From positions 1 through 12,004 of the forward strand of contig MGZO01000012.1 of assembly GCA_001802655.1 (NCBI GenBank): a stretch of DNA of 12,004 nucleotides. The letters run 5' to 3'. This DNA comes from Hydrogenophilales bacterium RIFOXYD1_FULL_62_11. Lineage in GTDB: Bacteria > Pseudomonadota > Gammaproteobacteria > Burkholderiales > Thiobacillaceae. Position 1 is the first letter of the stretch, and every line of letters starts with the position of its first letter. Shown piece after piece: positions 1-6,927 of the stretch. Made by a program: the position numbers and the translations under genes. The notes under the pieces are model-generated. The model was not told where the DNA came from, did not search any database, and was given only the letters and a program-made list of their open reading frames with translations.

Positions 1-234
1 GGGGGCCACAAAGGACGAACCCTTGTGGCCGAGGTGATGGTCCCGGACCTTGCCTTCATGCAGGAGTTCCGTGCTCACGGAAAGGTCGCAGCACGCGCCT
101 ATTGGCGCGAGCAGATGCGGGGCATCACCAAGTCCGACCACATCGTCCGCAGGGTGAACGAAGGCCTGGTCGATCCGCTGGCGGCCGAGCGGGACGTCGG
201 CTTCACTCTGGATTGGGAGGTCCGGACGAAATGA
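1..234 (+). CDS. pilQ: C-terminal end of type IV pilus assembly ATPase (PilQ / GspE-PilB family), partial
   Basis: The reading frame is open from base 1 and stops at 232-234, so only the last 77 residues are present. It begins GGHKGRTLVAEVMVPD, which matches the GY(K/R)GRTxxxEVM segment near the C-terminus of secretion and pilus-assembly ATPases of the GspE/PilB family. It ends with the usual VDPLAAERDVGFTL-type tail of the same family. The Walker motifs lie outside the window. These ATPases work as cytoplasmic hexamers that power pilin polymerisation through the platform protein. The next gene encodes that platform protein and overlaps this one by 4 bases (ATGA at 231-234), as expected for pilQ-pilR of R64-like thin pili. 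The family call is firm. The symbol pilQ rests on context, because GspE and PilB share this tail. Confidence 0.85.
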   Translation, partial: GGHKGRTLVAEVMVPDLAFMQEFRAHGKVAARAYWREQMRGITKSDHIVRRVNEGLVDPLAAERDVGFTLDWEVRTK

Positions 235-1337
235 ACAGCCTGGCGGCCAAGGCTGGGACTCTAGATGTGGCCGGATGGTTCCGTGATAGGGCCATTCGGG
301 GGAGCTTCGATGTTCCCTCGCGCATCAAGTTCTATGTGCAGCTGGGTGTGCTCGTAGCCAACAACGTCCAGATCATCGAAGCGTTGGAGACGATATACGA
401 AGGCGCATCTGATGACGGGCTCCGACCTAATCGTCCACAGGCATTGCTCATTCGGGACGTCATCGACTCGCTCAAGCGTGGCCAAGGCCTGGGTAACTCC
501 ATGGCAAAGTGGGTCAGCCGCGAGGAGGTGGCCATCATTGCCACTGGTGAAGCCAGTCATTCGCTGAAAAGCTCTTTCCTGGAGATCAACCGATTGCTCG
601 AGCACCGGCGTCGGATAACAGCGGCCGCGCTAAAGATGTCGATATACCCCGGCATCCTGTTCGTTGCTGTTGCCGCGATCCTCGTGATCGTGGCCTATCT
701 CGTGGTACCCAAGCTGGAGCTGATCGTTTCAGCGGACCAGTGGGTCGGTTTCGCCGTAGTCCTGCGGAAACTGGCCTACACGGTCACTACCTTGGGCCCC
801 GGCATCCTGACGATGCTGGGAGCAACAGCTGTCGCCGTGGTGTGGGCGCTGCCACGGTACACGGGTGAGATGAGGAACGTGCTGGATCGACTGCCGCCGT
901 TCTCGATCTATAGGCGCTTCAACGGCGCCCTGTTCCTTCTGGGTCTGGCCGTCATGATTCGTTCTGGCATCCCCCTTCAGCGGGCTCTGAACACGTTGGC
1001 TGAACACGCAAACCCATGGCTCCGACAACGAATCAATGGAGCCCTGCTGGGAACCTCCAAGGGGCTGAACCTGGGTGAAGCCCTGGCTCAATCGGGACAC
1101 GACTTTCCCGACAAAGACACGATTCGTTTCGTGAGAACGCTAGCGTCCAAATCTGGGTTCGCCGAGAGCCTCAATAGCTACGCCGAAACGCAGATGGAAG
1201 AAGAGGTCAAGCAAGTCGAATCAGGGGCAAAGGTCTTCGCCGGCGTTGCCGTGGTGATCGTCGTCTTGATCGCTCTTCTCATTGCAGCAGCAGCGTTCGA
1301 CATCCAAGCCTCCGTCGACATGGCGATCGGTCGCTAA
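231..1337 (+). CDS. pilR: PilR, type IVb pilus inner-membrane platform protein (GspF/PilC family)
   Basis: This 368-residue protein is the polytopic inner-membrane platform on which pilins are assembled, coupled to the PilQ ATPase. The start chosen is ATG 231, which overlaps the pilQ stop (ATGA) and has a GGGAGG ribosome binding site at 215-220. The longer frame upstream of it lies in the wrong frame inside pilQ. Three hydrophobic segments sit at about residues 138-160, 188-207 and 335-357, the standard GspF layout of two cytoplasmic T2SSF domains around paired membrane helices and a final C-terminal helix. Family-like segments include SRIKFYVQLGVLVANNV near the start and GLAVMIRSGIPLQRALNTL in the second domain. 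The length is close to that of R64 PilR (about 365 residues, from memory). The stop codon is part of the left arm of a repeated palindrome described separately. Confidence 0.93.
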   Translation: MNSLAAKAGTLDVAGWFRDRAIRGSFDVPSRIKFYVQLGVLVANNVQIIEALETIYEGASDDGLRPNRPQALLIRDVIDSLKRGQGLGNSMAKWVSREEVAIIATGEASHSLKSSFLEINRLLEHRRRITAAALKMSIYPGILFVAVAAILVIVAYLVVPKLELIVSADQWVGFAVVLRKLAYTVTTLGPGILTMLGATAVAVVWALPRYTGEMRNVLDRLPPFSIYRRFNGALFLLGLAVMIRSGIPLQRALNTLAEHANPWLRQRINGALLGTSKGLNLGEALAQSGHDFPDKDTIRFVRTLASKSGFAESLNSYAETQMEEEVKQVESGAKVFAGVAVVIVVLIALLIAAAAFDIQASVDMAIGR

Positions 1338-1361
1338 CCCGCCTTCTATCAAGGCCGGTTA
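1335..1361. repeat. Intergenic palindrome copy 1 (pilR-pilS gap)
   Basis: TAACCCGCCT (1335-1344), a 7-base spacer and AGGCCGGTTA (1352-1361) form a 10-position stem with a single C-C mismatch. The first three bases of the left arm are the pilR stop codon. The element has two sister copies at 8049-8074 and 10084-10110. A second, perfect 6-bp inverted repeat (AATGCA / TGCATT, 1406-1421) lies 44 bases downstream. The gap to pilS is 118 bases and contains no other coding signal or convincing promoter. There is no T-run, so it is not a typical intrinsic terminator. It could be an operator, an RNA processing or stabilising hairpin, or a Rho-related element. The sequence does not decide among these. 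Confidence 0.6.
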
Positions 1362-1405
1362 CGCGACTAATAGAGGCTCTCCGGCCTGTAAGGTTCCCGC
1401 AGCTC

Positions 1406-1421
1406 AATGCATACCTGCATT
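1406..1421. repeat. Perfect 6-bp inverted repeat upstream of pilS
   Basis: AATGCA, the loop TACC, then TGCATT. It lies 34 bases before the pilS start and follows palindrome copy 1. It could shape the pilS leader RNA. Short perfect repeats of this size can also arise by chance. Confidence 0.35.
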
Positions 1422-1455
1422 CGGGCGGTCCTCTCAAGCGAATGGAACCCTACTG

Positions 1456-2010
1456 ATGAACTTTACTGCCAGCCGCCGCCAGCGCGGCTTCACCGACAGC
1501 CGCCGCCAGCGTGGCTTCACCATCCTCGAGCTGCTCGCAGTTCTCGTGATCGGTATCGTCGTCGTGGCACTTGCCGCGGCAGGCATCGGCCGCGCCTTTG
1601 CCAGCAACGAAGCCAACACCGAAAGCCGCAACATCAACGAGCTCATCACCAATATCCAGACCCTCAAGGGCCGTGCTGGCTATCCCGCCGACATCGTTCC
1701 GGTCCTCATCTCGTCCGACGGCCTCCCCGGCAACTACGTCGTCGACTCGGGTGCAGTAAGCAATTCCTGGGATGGCGCGGTCACGGTGGCCGGCAACGGC
1801 AACTCCTTCACCATCACCTACAACAACGTACCCGATCCGGCGTGCATGACGATTGGTACTCGCCTGGCCGAAGCTGCAGCTGTCCAGGTGACGGTCAACG
1901 CAACGGTTCTGGGTCCGCAGAACGCGTCGGCCGACGCAGCGGCCAACTGCAATGCCGATGACAGCAACGTCATCGTGTTCACGCACAACCCGCCGGCGGC
2001 TGTGACCTGA
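1456..2010 (+). CDS. pilS: PilS, major type IVb prepilin
   Basis: The 184-residue product is a type IV prepilin, the main subunit of the pilus fibre. It carries a class III cleavage site, RQRG^FTILELLAVLV, with cleavage predicted after Gly20, Phe at +1 and the conserved Glu at +5 (Glu25). A hydrophobic helix spans about residues 21-45. The mature protein would be about 164 residues, and Cys130 and Cys165 are placed to form the C-terminal pilin disulfide. The 20-residue basic leader fits type IVb pilins, which have longer leaders than type IVa. The leader contains an in-frame duplication of SRRQRGFT (see the repeat at 1471-1521). ATG 1456 is the only ATG in frame between the upstream region and the signal. 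Its ribosome binding site is weak (GGA at 1444-1446). A strong hairpin follows the gene at 2033-2054. The gene sits where R64 pilS sits, after pilR. Confidence 0.93.
   Translation: MNFTASRRQRGFTDSRRQRGFTILELLAVLVIGIVVVALAAAGIGRAFASNEANTESRNINELITNIQTLKGRAGYPADIVPVLISSDGLPGNYVVDSGAVSNSWDGAVTVAGNGNSFTITYNNVPDPACMTIGTRLAEAAAVQVTVNATVLGPQNASADAAANCNADDSNVIVFTHNPPAAVT
1471..1521 (+). repeat. In-frame 24-base tandem duplication in the pilS leader
   Basis: Bases 1471-1494 recur at 1498-1521 with one difference, at a period of 27 bases. Both copies encode SRRQRGFT. As a result the prepilin leader carries two G-F motifs, at Gly11-Phe12 and Gly20-Phe21. Only the second is followed by the hydrophobic stretch and the +5 Glu needed for prepilin peptidase. 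The near-identity of the copies suggests a recent slippage or duplication event. Confidence 0.9.
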
Positions 2011-2032
2011 TCGTCTACGAGTCATGTTGCAT

Positions 2033-2054
2033 GAGCCCTGCAGAAGCAGGGCTC
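2033..2054 (+). promoter_or_regulatory. Strong hairpin between pilS and pilV
   Basis: GAGCCCTGC (2033-2041), the loop AGAA, then GCAGGGCTC (2046-2054) form a perfect 9-bp GC-rich stem with a 4-base loop. It starts 22 bases after the pilS stop. No T-run follows (the next bases are CCTCGT), so it is not a canonical intrinsic terminator. A likely role, by inference, is to stabilise pilS mRNA or to reduce read-through into pilV, since the major pilin is needed in far larger amounts than the minor pilin. It also lies immediately upstream of the ATG at 2061, an alternative pilV start. Confidence 0.65.
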
Positions 2055-2090
2055 CCTCGTATGTTCTACGCATTCCGAGCTATCGACCCG

Positions 2091-5000
2091 ATGATGAAGA
2101 ATCGCAACCGCCACAAGTCGCTGGGCTTCACCCTGCTTGAGTTGATGGCGGTGCTTGCTGTGTCGCTTGTGCTGATGGCAGCAGGTACGACTTACGTTGT
2201 GCGCTATCTGGACAACGTCGCCAATGACGCGGCTGCGGATCACATCAAAGTCATCGCAAAAGGTGCGTCAGAGTACGCACGAGCAAACGAGCAACAGATA
2301 CTGGCAACACTGGACGGGGCGCCGGTCGCCACTGTGAGCGTCGAGACGCTCAAGGGTGAGGGGTACATCAATCCGGGCGTGGCCACGACGAATAACTTCG
2401 GGCAAGCCTACGCGATTCGCTTCGTTCGAAAGGGCCCTACGTCCTTTGACGGTCTGCTCGTCACCCAGGGTGGTGAGCCGATCTCCGGACTGAACATGCG
2501 CAAGATCGCTGGCGCCCTGGGTGGCGCCGGCGGACATATCAGCGAGGATGGCACCTCGCTGCGCGGGACCGTGTGGCAGCGAGACCTGGCTGACTTCGGA
2601 CTGGCTGCAGCAGACCAGCCCGAGCTGGCGTATGCGCTGTTCGTGGACGACGCAATCGAGACGGCAGCGCCCTTCAGCGATCAGTACCTGTCTAGGCGAG
2701 CGGTCGACGGGCTGCCTGAGCTCAACACCATGCTCACCGACATGGACATGGGTGGTAACGACCTGTCCAACGTGGCGGAGCTGTCCTCGTTCAACGTCAC
2801 CACCGACGGGTTGACTGCGAACGAGATTGACGCTGAGCACATTAGCGTTCAGGACATAGAGGGACGAAGTGTTTCCCTCACCGGCGGCCTGGAGGCACTG
2901 GGGACTATCCAGGCGAAGTCCCTTCTGACGGAGCATTCCACCAATCTCACTGCGTCCGATCACCTCGACTCGTTGCCCGGGACAGGCTTCTACTCGGGCA
3001 TTTCGCCGGCAGGCATGCCTGGACCGAGTGGCCGGTATTACATCCAGAACATCCAGAGGGGTACAGGTGGCGATTACACCCTGCAGCTGGCATGGCGGGA
3101 AGCGGCCACAGAGGAGTCCTATTGGCGGATCCAGTCGGCAGGCGGATGGGGCCCGTGGCGCGTCAACCTGCACTCGGGCCTGGTTGATCCAGACAACATC
3201 GTGACCCGCACAGGCGATCAATCGATCGCCGGCGAGAAGACCTTCACCGATCGCGCCTACTTCAATGTGACCGGTGGGCTCGGTCCTGTGGTCACCCGGC
3301 CAGATGCGACGATCAACTCAACGATCGAATACCGGGTCCAGGGATCGGTCGCACGAGCTGGTCTGGCCAGGCAGGGCATCTGGGGCATCGGCAATGCGCT
3401 TGATCTCTCCATTGCATCCAACAGGTGGCTGTCGGTCTCATCCGCGCTTACGGAAGTACCTGGAGATTTCGTAGCTGGTCGCGTGCTGGTGGGCACCAAC
3501 GAAGCTTGGCACCGCGGAAATTTCAATCCTGATCTAAAGCTCGACGCGGTTGCGTACAACGCACCGGACGTATTGGCAAAGCTCAAAACTGTCGATGGGG
3601 CCGGCAGCGGACTCGATGCAGATCTGCTTGATGGACAAAGCGGTGCGTTCTATCGCAACGCCACCAACCTCAACGCAGGCACGATTCCCAATGCCCGGCT
3701 CCCTGGTCGTTTGAATGTCAATGCGACCACGCTGGTTGACTGGAACGATGGGATTGAAACTGGTTGGTGGCAGGGGCTAGATGCGGCTAACTCGCCACGC
3801 ACTGGCTGGATTATTGGTGAGGTTGTCGCGCACAACTCTAGCTACGTCACCCAAACCGTCCACGCCTTTACGTTGGACAGTGGTGCGGATACGTGGTCGT
3901 ACCGCCGCGACCGCAATGGTGGCACTTGGACACCTTGGTCGAGACTGCGGATAACAGCGGAAGAACAGGAGAAGCTTTGGGTCAACCAGGCTGGCGATGC
4001 CATGTCTGGCCAGCTGTCGATTGAAGGTACGAATCGACCGCTAGTATTTAAGTCTGGAGCCATTGGGCACTCCTTCATGGAGTGGTACGTCAACCCAGAT
4101 GCTCAGAACACCAGGTCTGGCTACCTCGGGTTTGGTTCTGGCTCAAGCTCAACCATGACGATGGCTAACCAGAAGCCTGATGGCGGAATCAACCTTGCCA
4201 CTACGGGGACTGGTCAGGTCATGGCCAATGGCCATGCGGTGTGGCACGCCGGAAACTTCAACCCGGACACCAAGGCAAATGTGTCTGACGTAGTGACGCT
4301 TGCTGGCACACAGACCATCACTGGCCGCAAGAGCTTCAACCTGAGCCCGATCTTCAACGTCACCAGCGGCGATGTCCCACAGGTCAAGCGCACCAATCAC
4401 ACGGCAAACGCGAGCATCGAGTTTAGTTCGACAGCGGGCTCAATTTACGCTGGCTTGGGTGCGCCCTCGACGTTTGCGGTCGGGCCTGTTGCGGATCTGC
4501 AGGGTTCACCTTGGTTCACCGTCAACGCCGCTGGCGCGAAGATCAACGGTCAGGACGTCTGGCACCGCGGCAACCTCGATCCCGCTTCCTTCATCCAGGA
4601 CAAGGGTTCGCTTGGGGGTGGGGTCAACCTCAACAACATTCGCGACACGGGTATCTACCACCAGCCAGCAAATGCGAACGCCGGATCGGGTGTGAACTAC
4701 CCGGAAGCCGTCGCAGGGATGCTCACCGTCTACTCCAGCTCGGTGATGACGTATCAGACCTACCAGCGCTACAACGCGCCGGAAAGGTGGCACCGCTCTT
4801 TTTACAACGGTGCGTGGAGCGGTTGGGCGCTTGAGTGGAACTCCCATACGTTCAACCCGGATACAAAGGCTAACGACAGCGACGTTGTGAAGCTGAGTGG
4901 GGCCCAGTACGTCACGGGGACGAAGACGTTCTCTCACCAGATCATGGCGAATGGGGGGATACATGGACCTTTGCACCACTCAAGTGGCTACCTGACTGTG

Positions 5001-5612
5001 GGGGCCTATGGCGGTACGCATGGCACCGGTGACGGCCGGCTCTGGTACAGCTCAGCCCTAAACCAGTACTCCTTTCAAAGTTCAGGCAATGCCTTGTCCA
5101 CTATCCGCGCCGGCGCCATCAACGTCAGCGGTGATGTGGACCTTGGGGGCAACATCAACACCACCGGAACGAGTGGCTGGCGCTCGGCACACGGTGGCGG
5201 CTGGTTCATGCAGGACAGCAGCTGGATACGCGCCTTCAACAACGTAGGCATCTACACGGGTGGAGAGATCCGAAGCAATACCTTAGTGCATTCCAACAAC
5301 GATATCACTGCAAATCGCGACATTGGAGCAGCTCGGAATATCACCGCTGGAAACGCCATTACAGGTGCATATCTCCGACCTACCACGGTCGCTTCTTGTG
5401 GTGTGAGCTGCTCAGGAGCCGGACTTATCGCAAGGACTTCCTCAGGCGCTGCCTTGAGCTGCGATGGAGGAACATGGAAAGGTTACTCGTGCAGTTCGGG
5501 CGGTGGGTCAGGTGGCGGCGGATACTGCGATACCTGCCCAGCCGGCTACACGCCCGAAGGTAGCGGGTGCCGCCAAAACGTCTATCCAAATGAATTCCGA
5601 GTATGCCCATGA
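2091..5612 (+). CDS. pilV: PilV-type minor pilin / tip adhesin with phage-tail-fibre-like body
   Basis: This is a prepilin-like adhesin of 1173 residues. Start ATG 2091 gives a 12-residue leader and the site KSLG^FTLLELMAVLAV, with Glu at +5. ATG 2061 (22-residue leader) and ATG 2031 are in frame and cannot be excluded. Residues 13 to about 240 resemble the constant N-terminal region of shufflon PilV proteins. The rest looks like phage side tail fibre: WHxGNF-type motifs near residues 471, 716 and 822 with a divergent one near 915; (T/S)GxxxIxGxKTF-like segments near 375, 740 and 938; and a VDGAGSGLDADLLDGQSGAF segment near 500. Three modules at about 292-360, 551-622 and 844-919 end in G-x-W-(T/S/G)-x-W-type strands, as in pyocin-knob domains. 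All eight cysteines seen lie in the tail (1103, 1107, 1124, 1134, 1146, 1149, 1160, 1172), broken by a glycine-rich run. In R64, PilV sits at the pilus tip and selects recipients by lipopolysaccharide. The same role is inferred here. No shufflon segments are seen. Confidence 0.88.
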   Translation: MMKNRNRHKSLGFTLLELMAVLAVSLVLMAAGTTYVVRYLDNVANDAAADHIKVIAKGASEYARANEQQILATLDGAPVATVSVETLKGEGYINPGVATTNNFGQAYAIRFVRKGPTSFDGLLVTQGGEPISGLNMRKIAGALGGAGGHISEDGTSLRGTVWQRDLADFGLAAADQPELAYALFVDDAIETAAPFSDQYLSRRAVDGLPELNTMLTDMDMGGNDLSNVAELSSFNVTTDGLTANEIDAEHISVQDIEGRSVSLTGGLEALGTIQAKSLLTEHSTNLTASDHLDSLPGTGFYSGISPAGMPGPSGRYYIQNIQRGTGGDYTLQLAWREAATEESYWRIQSAGGWGPWRVNLHSGLVDPDNIVTRTGDQSIAGEKTFTDRAYFNVTGGLGPVVTRPDATINSTIEYRVQGSVARAGLARQGIWGIGNALDLSIASNRWLSVSSALTEVPGDFVAGRVLVGTNEAWHRGNFNPDLKLDAVAYNAPDVLAKLKTVDGAGSGLDADLLDGQSGAFYRNATNLNAGTIPNARLPGRLNVNATTLVDWNDGIETGWWQGLDAANSPRTGWIIGEVVAHNSSYVTQTVHAFTLDSGADTWSYRRDRNGGTWTPWSRLRITAEEQEKLWVNQAGDAMSGQLSIEGTNRPLVFKSGAIGHSFMEWYVNPDAQNTRSGYLGFGSGSSSTMTMANQKPDGGINLATTGTGQVMANGHAVWHAGNFNPDTKANVSDVVTLAGTQTITGRKSFNLSPIFNVTSGDVPQVKRTNHTANASIEFSSTAGSIYAGLGAPSTFAVGPVADLQGSPWFTVNAAGAKINGQDVWHRGNLDPASFIQDKGSLGGGVNLNNIRDTGIYHQPANANAGSGVNYPEAVAGMLTVYSSSVMTYQTYQRYNAPERWHRSFYNGAWSGWALEWNSHTFNPDTKANDSDVVKLSGAQYVTGTKTFSHQIMANGGIHGPLHHSSGYLTVGAYGGTHGTGDGRLWYSSALNQYSFQSSGNALSTIRAGAINVSGDVDLGGNINTTGTSGWRSAHGGGWFMQDSSWIRAFNNVGIYTGGEIRSNTLVHSNNDITANRDIGAARNITAGNAITGAYLRPTTVASCGVSCSGAGLIARTSSGAALSCDGGTWKGYSCSSGGGSGGGGYCDTCPAGYTPEGSGCRQNVYPNEFRVCP

Positions 5613-6457
5613 AGAACCCATCGAAAATTTTCAACTTAATGCGCACCGAAAACCTGGCCATTGCCAGCTTCGCGGGCCTGGCCGTTCTTGTTGCCGCCAT
5701 CGGCGGTGCCGTCATTTTCTATGGAGATCAAGCGAAAGCGGCGATTTCCAAGGTAAGCAGTGGTGGTGAGGGCAGCGCCGCCCTGGTCAAGGTTGCCGTG
5801 AAGACGGCAGATCCTTCCGCTGACATCTTCCGGTTGCGTGCCGCGCCCATGCAGGGCTGGACTGAGGTGTCTCTTACCACTGGTGAGGGACAGGACCAGC
5901 TCATCTATGTCGCCAACGATGGTGGGCAAATGATCGTTGGCAACGTCATAGACGTAGCGGCCAAGAAGTCCCTGACCTTCGAGGCCGTCAACAAGGCCCG
6001 TGTCGAACTGGTCGCTAAGGCCCCCGCTGATGCCCGGATCACCTTCAAGGCACCTGACGAAAGACGGGTGCTGTACGCGTTCACCGATACCGACTGCGAT
6101 GCCTGCAAGGTAATGCACGACGCAATCGGCACTCTGAACTCGGCGGGGGTGACCGTTCACTACCTACCGTTCCCGCGCGGGGACTTGGGTGGCAAAGGCT
6201 TCGGTGAGCTGAGTACCGCCCTGTGCAGCAAGGAACCGACCAAGACGTTCACCGCGGCAATCGCCGGGGACATTGAGGTGACCCCGGAGTGTGCCCAGAA
6301 GGTGCTTGACGGCTACCGGCTTGGCACCCGCCTAGCGGTGGAAGGGGTCCCTACCCTGGTGCTCGACGACGGCCGCCAGCTGCCTGGTTTCCCGGATGCA
6401 GCCAAAGTTCTGGCCGAGATGGGCCTGGCGGTACCGGCGAGCGTCACTGGCTCCTGA
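5609..6457 (+). CDS. Membrane-anchored DsbC-like thiol:disulfide isomerase
   Basis: The 282-residue product is a periplasmic disulfide isomerase of the DsbC/DsbG type. Start ATG 5609 overlaps the pilV stop (ATGA), which suggests translational coupling. ATG 5603, in frame, is an alternative. A hydrophobic segment at about residues 14-36 would anchor it in the inner membrane or act as a signal peptide. The C-terminal thioredoxin fold shows FTDTDCDACKVMHD with the CxxC pair Cys163/Cys166, a second pair Cys206/Cys228, and the cis-proline region EGVPTLVL (Pro248). The spacings 166-206 (40) and 206-228 (22) equal those I recall for E. coli DsbC (Cys101-Cys141-Cys163). Residues 50-150 occupy the place of the DsbC dimerisation domain and linker but look divergent. 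Its likely client is PilV, whose tail carries eight cysteines. PilS, with two cysteines, is another candidate. Confidence 0.85.
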   Translation: MKNPSKIFNLMRTENLAIASFAGLAVLVAAIGGAVIFYGDQAKAAISKVSSGGEGSAALVKVAVKTADPSADIFRLRAAPMQGWTEVSLTTGEGQDQLIYVANDGGQMIVGNVIDVAAKKSLTFEAVNKARVELVAKAPADARITFKAPDERRVLYAFTDTDCDACKVMHDAIGTLNSAGVTVHYLPFPRGDLGGKGFGELSTALCSKEPTKTFTAAIAGDIEVTPECAQKVLDGYRLGTRLAVEGVPTLVLDDGRQLPGFPDAAKVLAEMGLAVPASVTGS

Positions 6458-6463
6458 TCCGCG

Positions 6464-6925
6464 ATGAAGACCTTCTACCTGGTCGCCATGCTGCTGTTCT
6501 TCGGCTGGTATGCAGTAAAGCTCACGGCGGCAGATGCCAAGGCGATCCACGAGGCGAGCGCCACTGAGGTTGCCGCGCGGATCACCGCATTCTCAGGCTA
6601 CGTCCGCGCGTATCAGCTGGATGGGAACGTGTTGACTGAAGGTACAACGCCTGGGGGCTCAATTCCTGTCCCGTCGTGGTTCGACGGAGCCAGTCACTTC
6701 TCGGTCGTGACTGAGGCTGGATCCACTTACGTTTTCATGGCCATGCCTGACGCGGCCCATGCCGCCAGAGTGCTGACGCAGATCCAGTACAAGTCAGCAT
6801 CGTGGGACAAGTTCCTGGCCGGTAGAAATGCTGGCGGGGAGCTGGTGACTATCCGGCCTGCATACGATGGCGTTGTGATGGTGCCGGGGTCTATTCCGGA
6901 CAACGCTGTGGTTGTGGGAATTTGA
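6464..6925 (+). CDS. pilM: PilM-like small type IVb pilus protein
   Basis: This 153-residue protein has an N-terminal hydrophobic helix (MKTFYLVAMLLFFGWYAVKL) followed by a soluble region of about 130 residues without cysteines. That is the size and layout of R64 PilM (about 145 residues), a small membrane protein required for thin pilus formation but of unknown molecular role. The C-terminal half, with a VTEAGSTYVFMAM strand and a QIQYKSASWDKFLAGRNAGG segment, fits what I recall of the PilM family, but I could not align it. It starts 6 bases after the DsbC-like gene, has no clear ribosome binding site, and its stop lies just before the next ATG, so it is surely co-translated. Note that this PilM is unrelated to the actin-like PilM of type IVa pili. 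The family call is moderate. Confidence 0.6.
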   Translation: MKTFYLVAMLLFFGWYAVKLTAADAKAIHEASATEVAARITAFSGYVRAYQLDGNVLTEGTTPGGSIPVPSWFDGASHFSVVTEAGSTYVFMAMPDAAHAARVLTQIQYKSASWDKFLAGRNAGGELVTIRPAYDGVVMVPGSIPDNAVVVGI

Positions 6926-6927
6926 CG

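Noticed and set aside
102..230. Longer pilR frame starting at 102
   Set aside because: It runs through the pilQ coding region in another frame, has no family similarity before residue 44, and ATG 231 has both a good ribosome binding site and the ATGA overlap.
1335..1361. Integron attC site at the repeated palindrome
   Set aside because: The TAACC...GGTTA ends loosely recall attC arms, but only copy 3 has a GTTRRRY right end, the left ends do not fit RYYYAAC, and the element is only 27 bases long.
1450..2073. Long minus-strand frames opposite pilS, and others opposite pilV, the isomerase, the amidase and the nuclease
   Set aside because: They are shadows of GC-rich + strand genes. Their products are rich in Arg, His and Val without domains, and they lack plausible starts.
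4900..5612. A shufflon (invertible C-terminal segments with recombinase) at the pilV end
   Set aside because: No alternative C-terminal segments on either strand, no recognisable 19-bp sfx repeats and no recombinase gene follow. The next gene is the isomerase.
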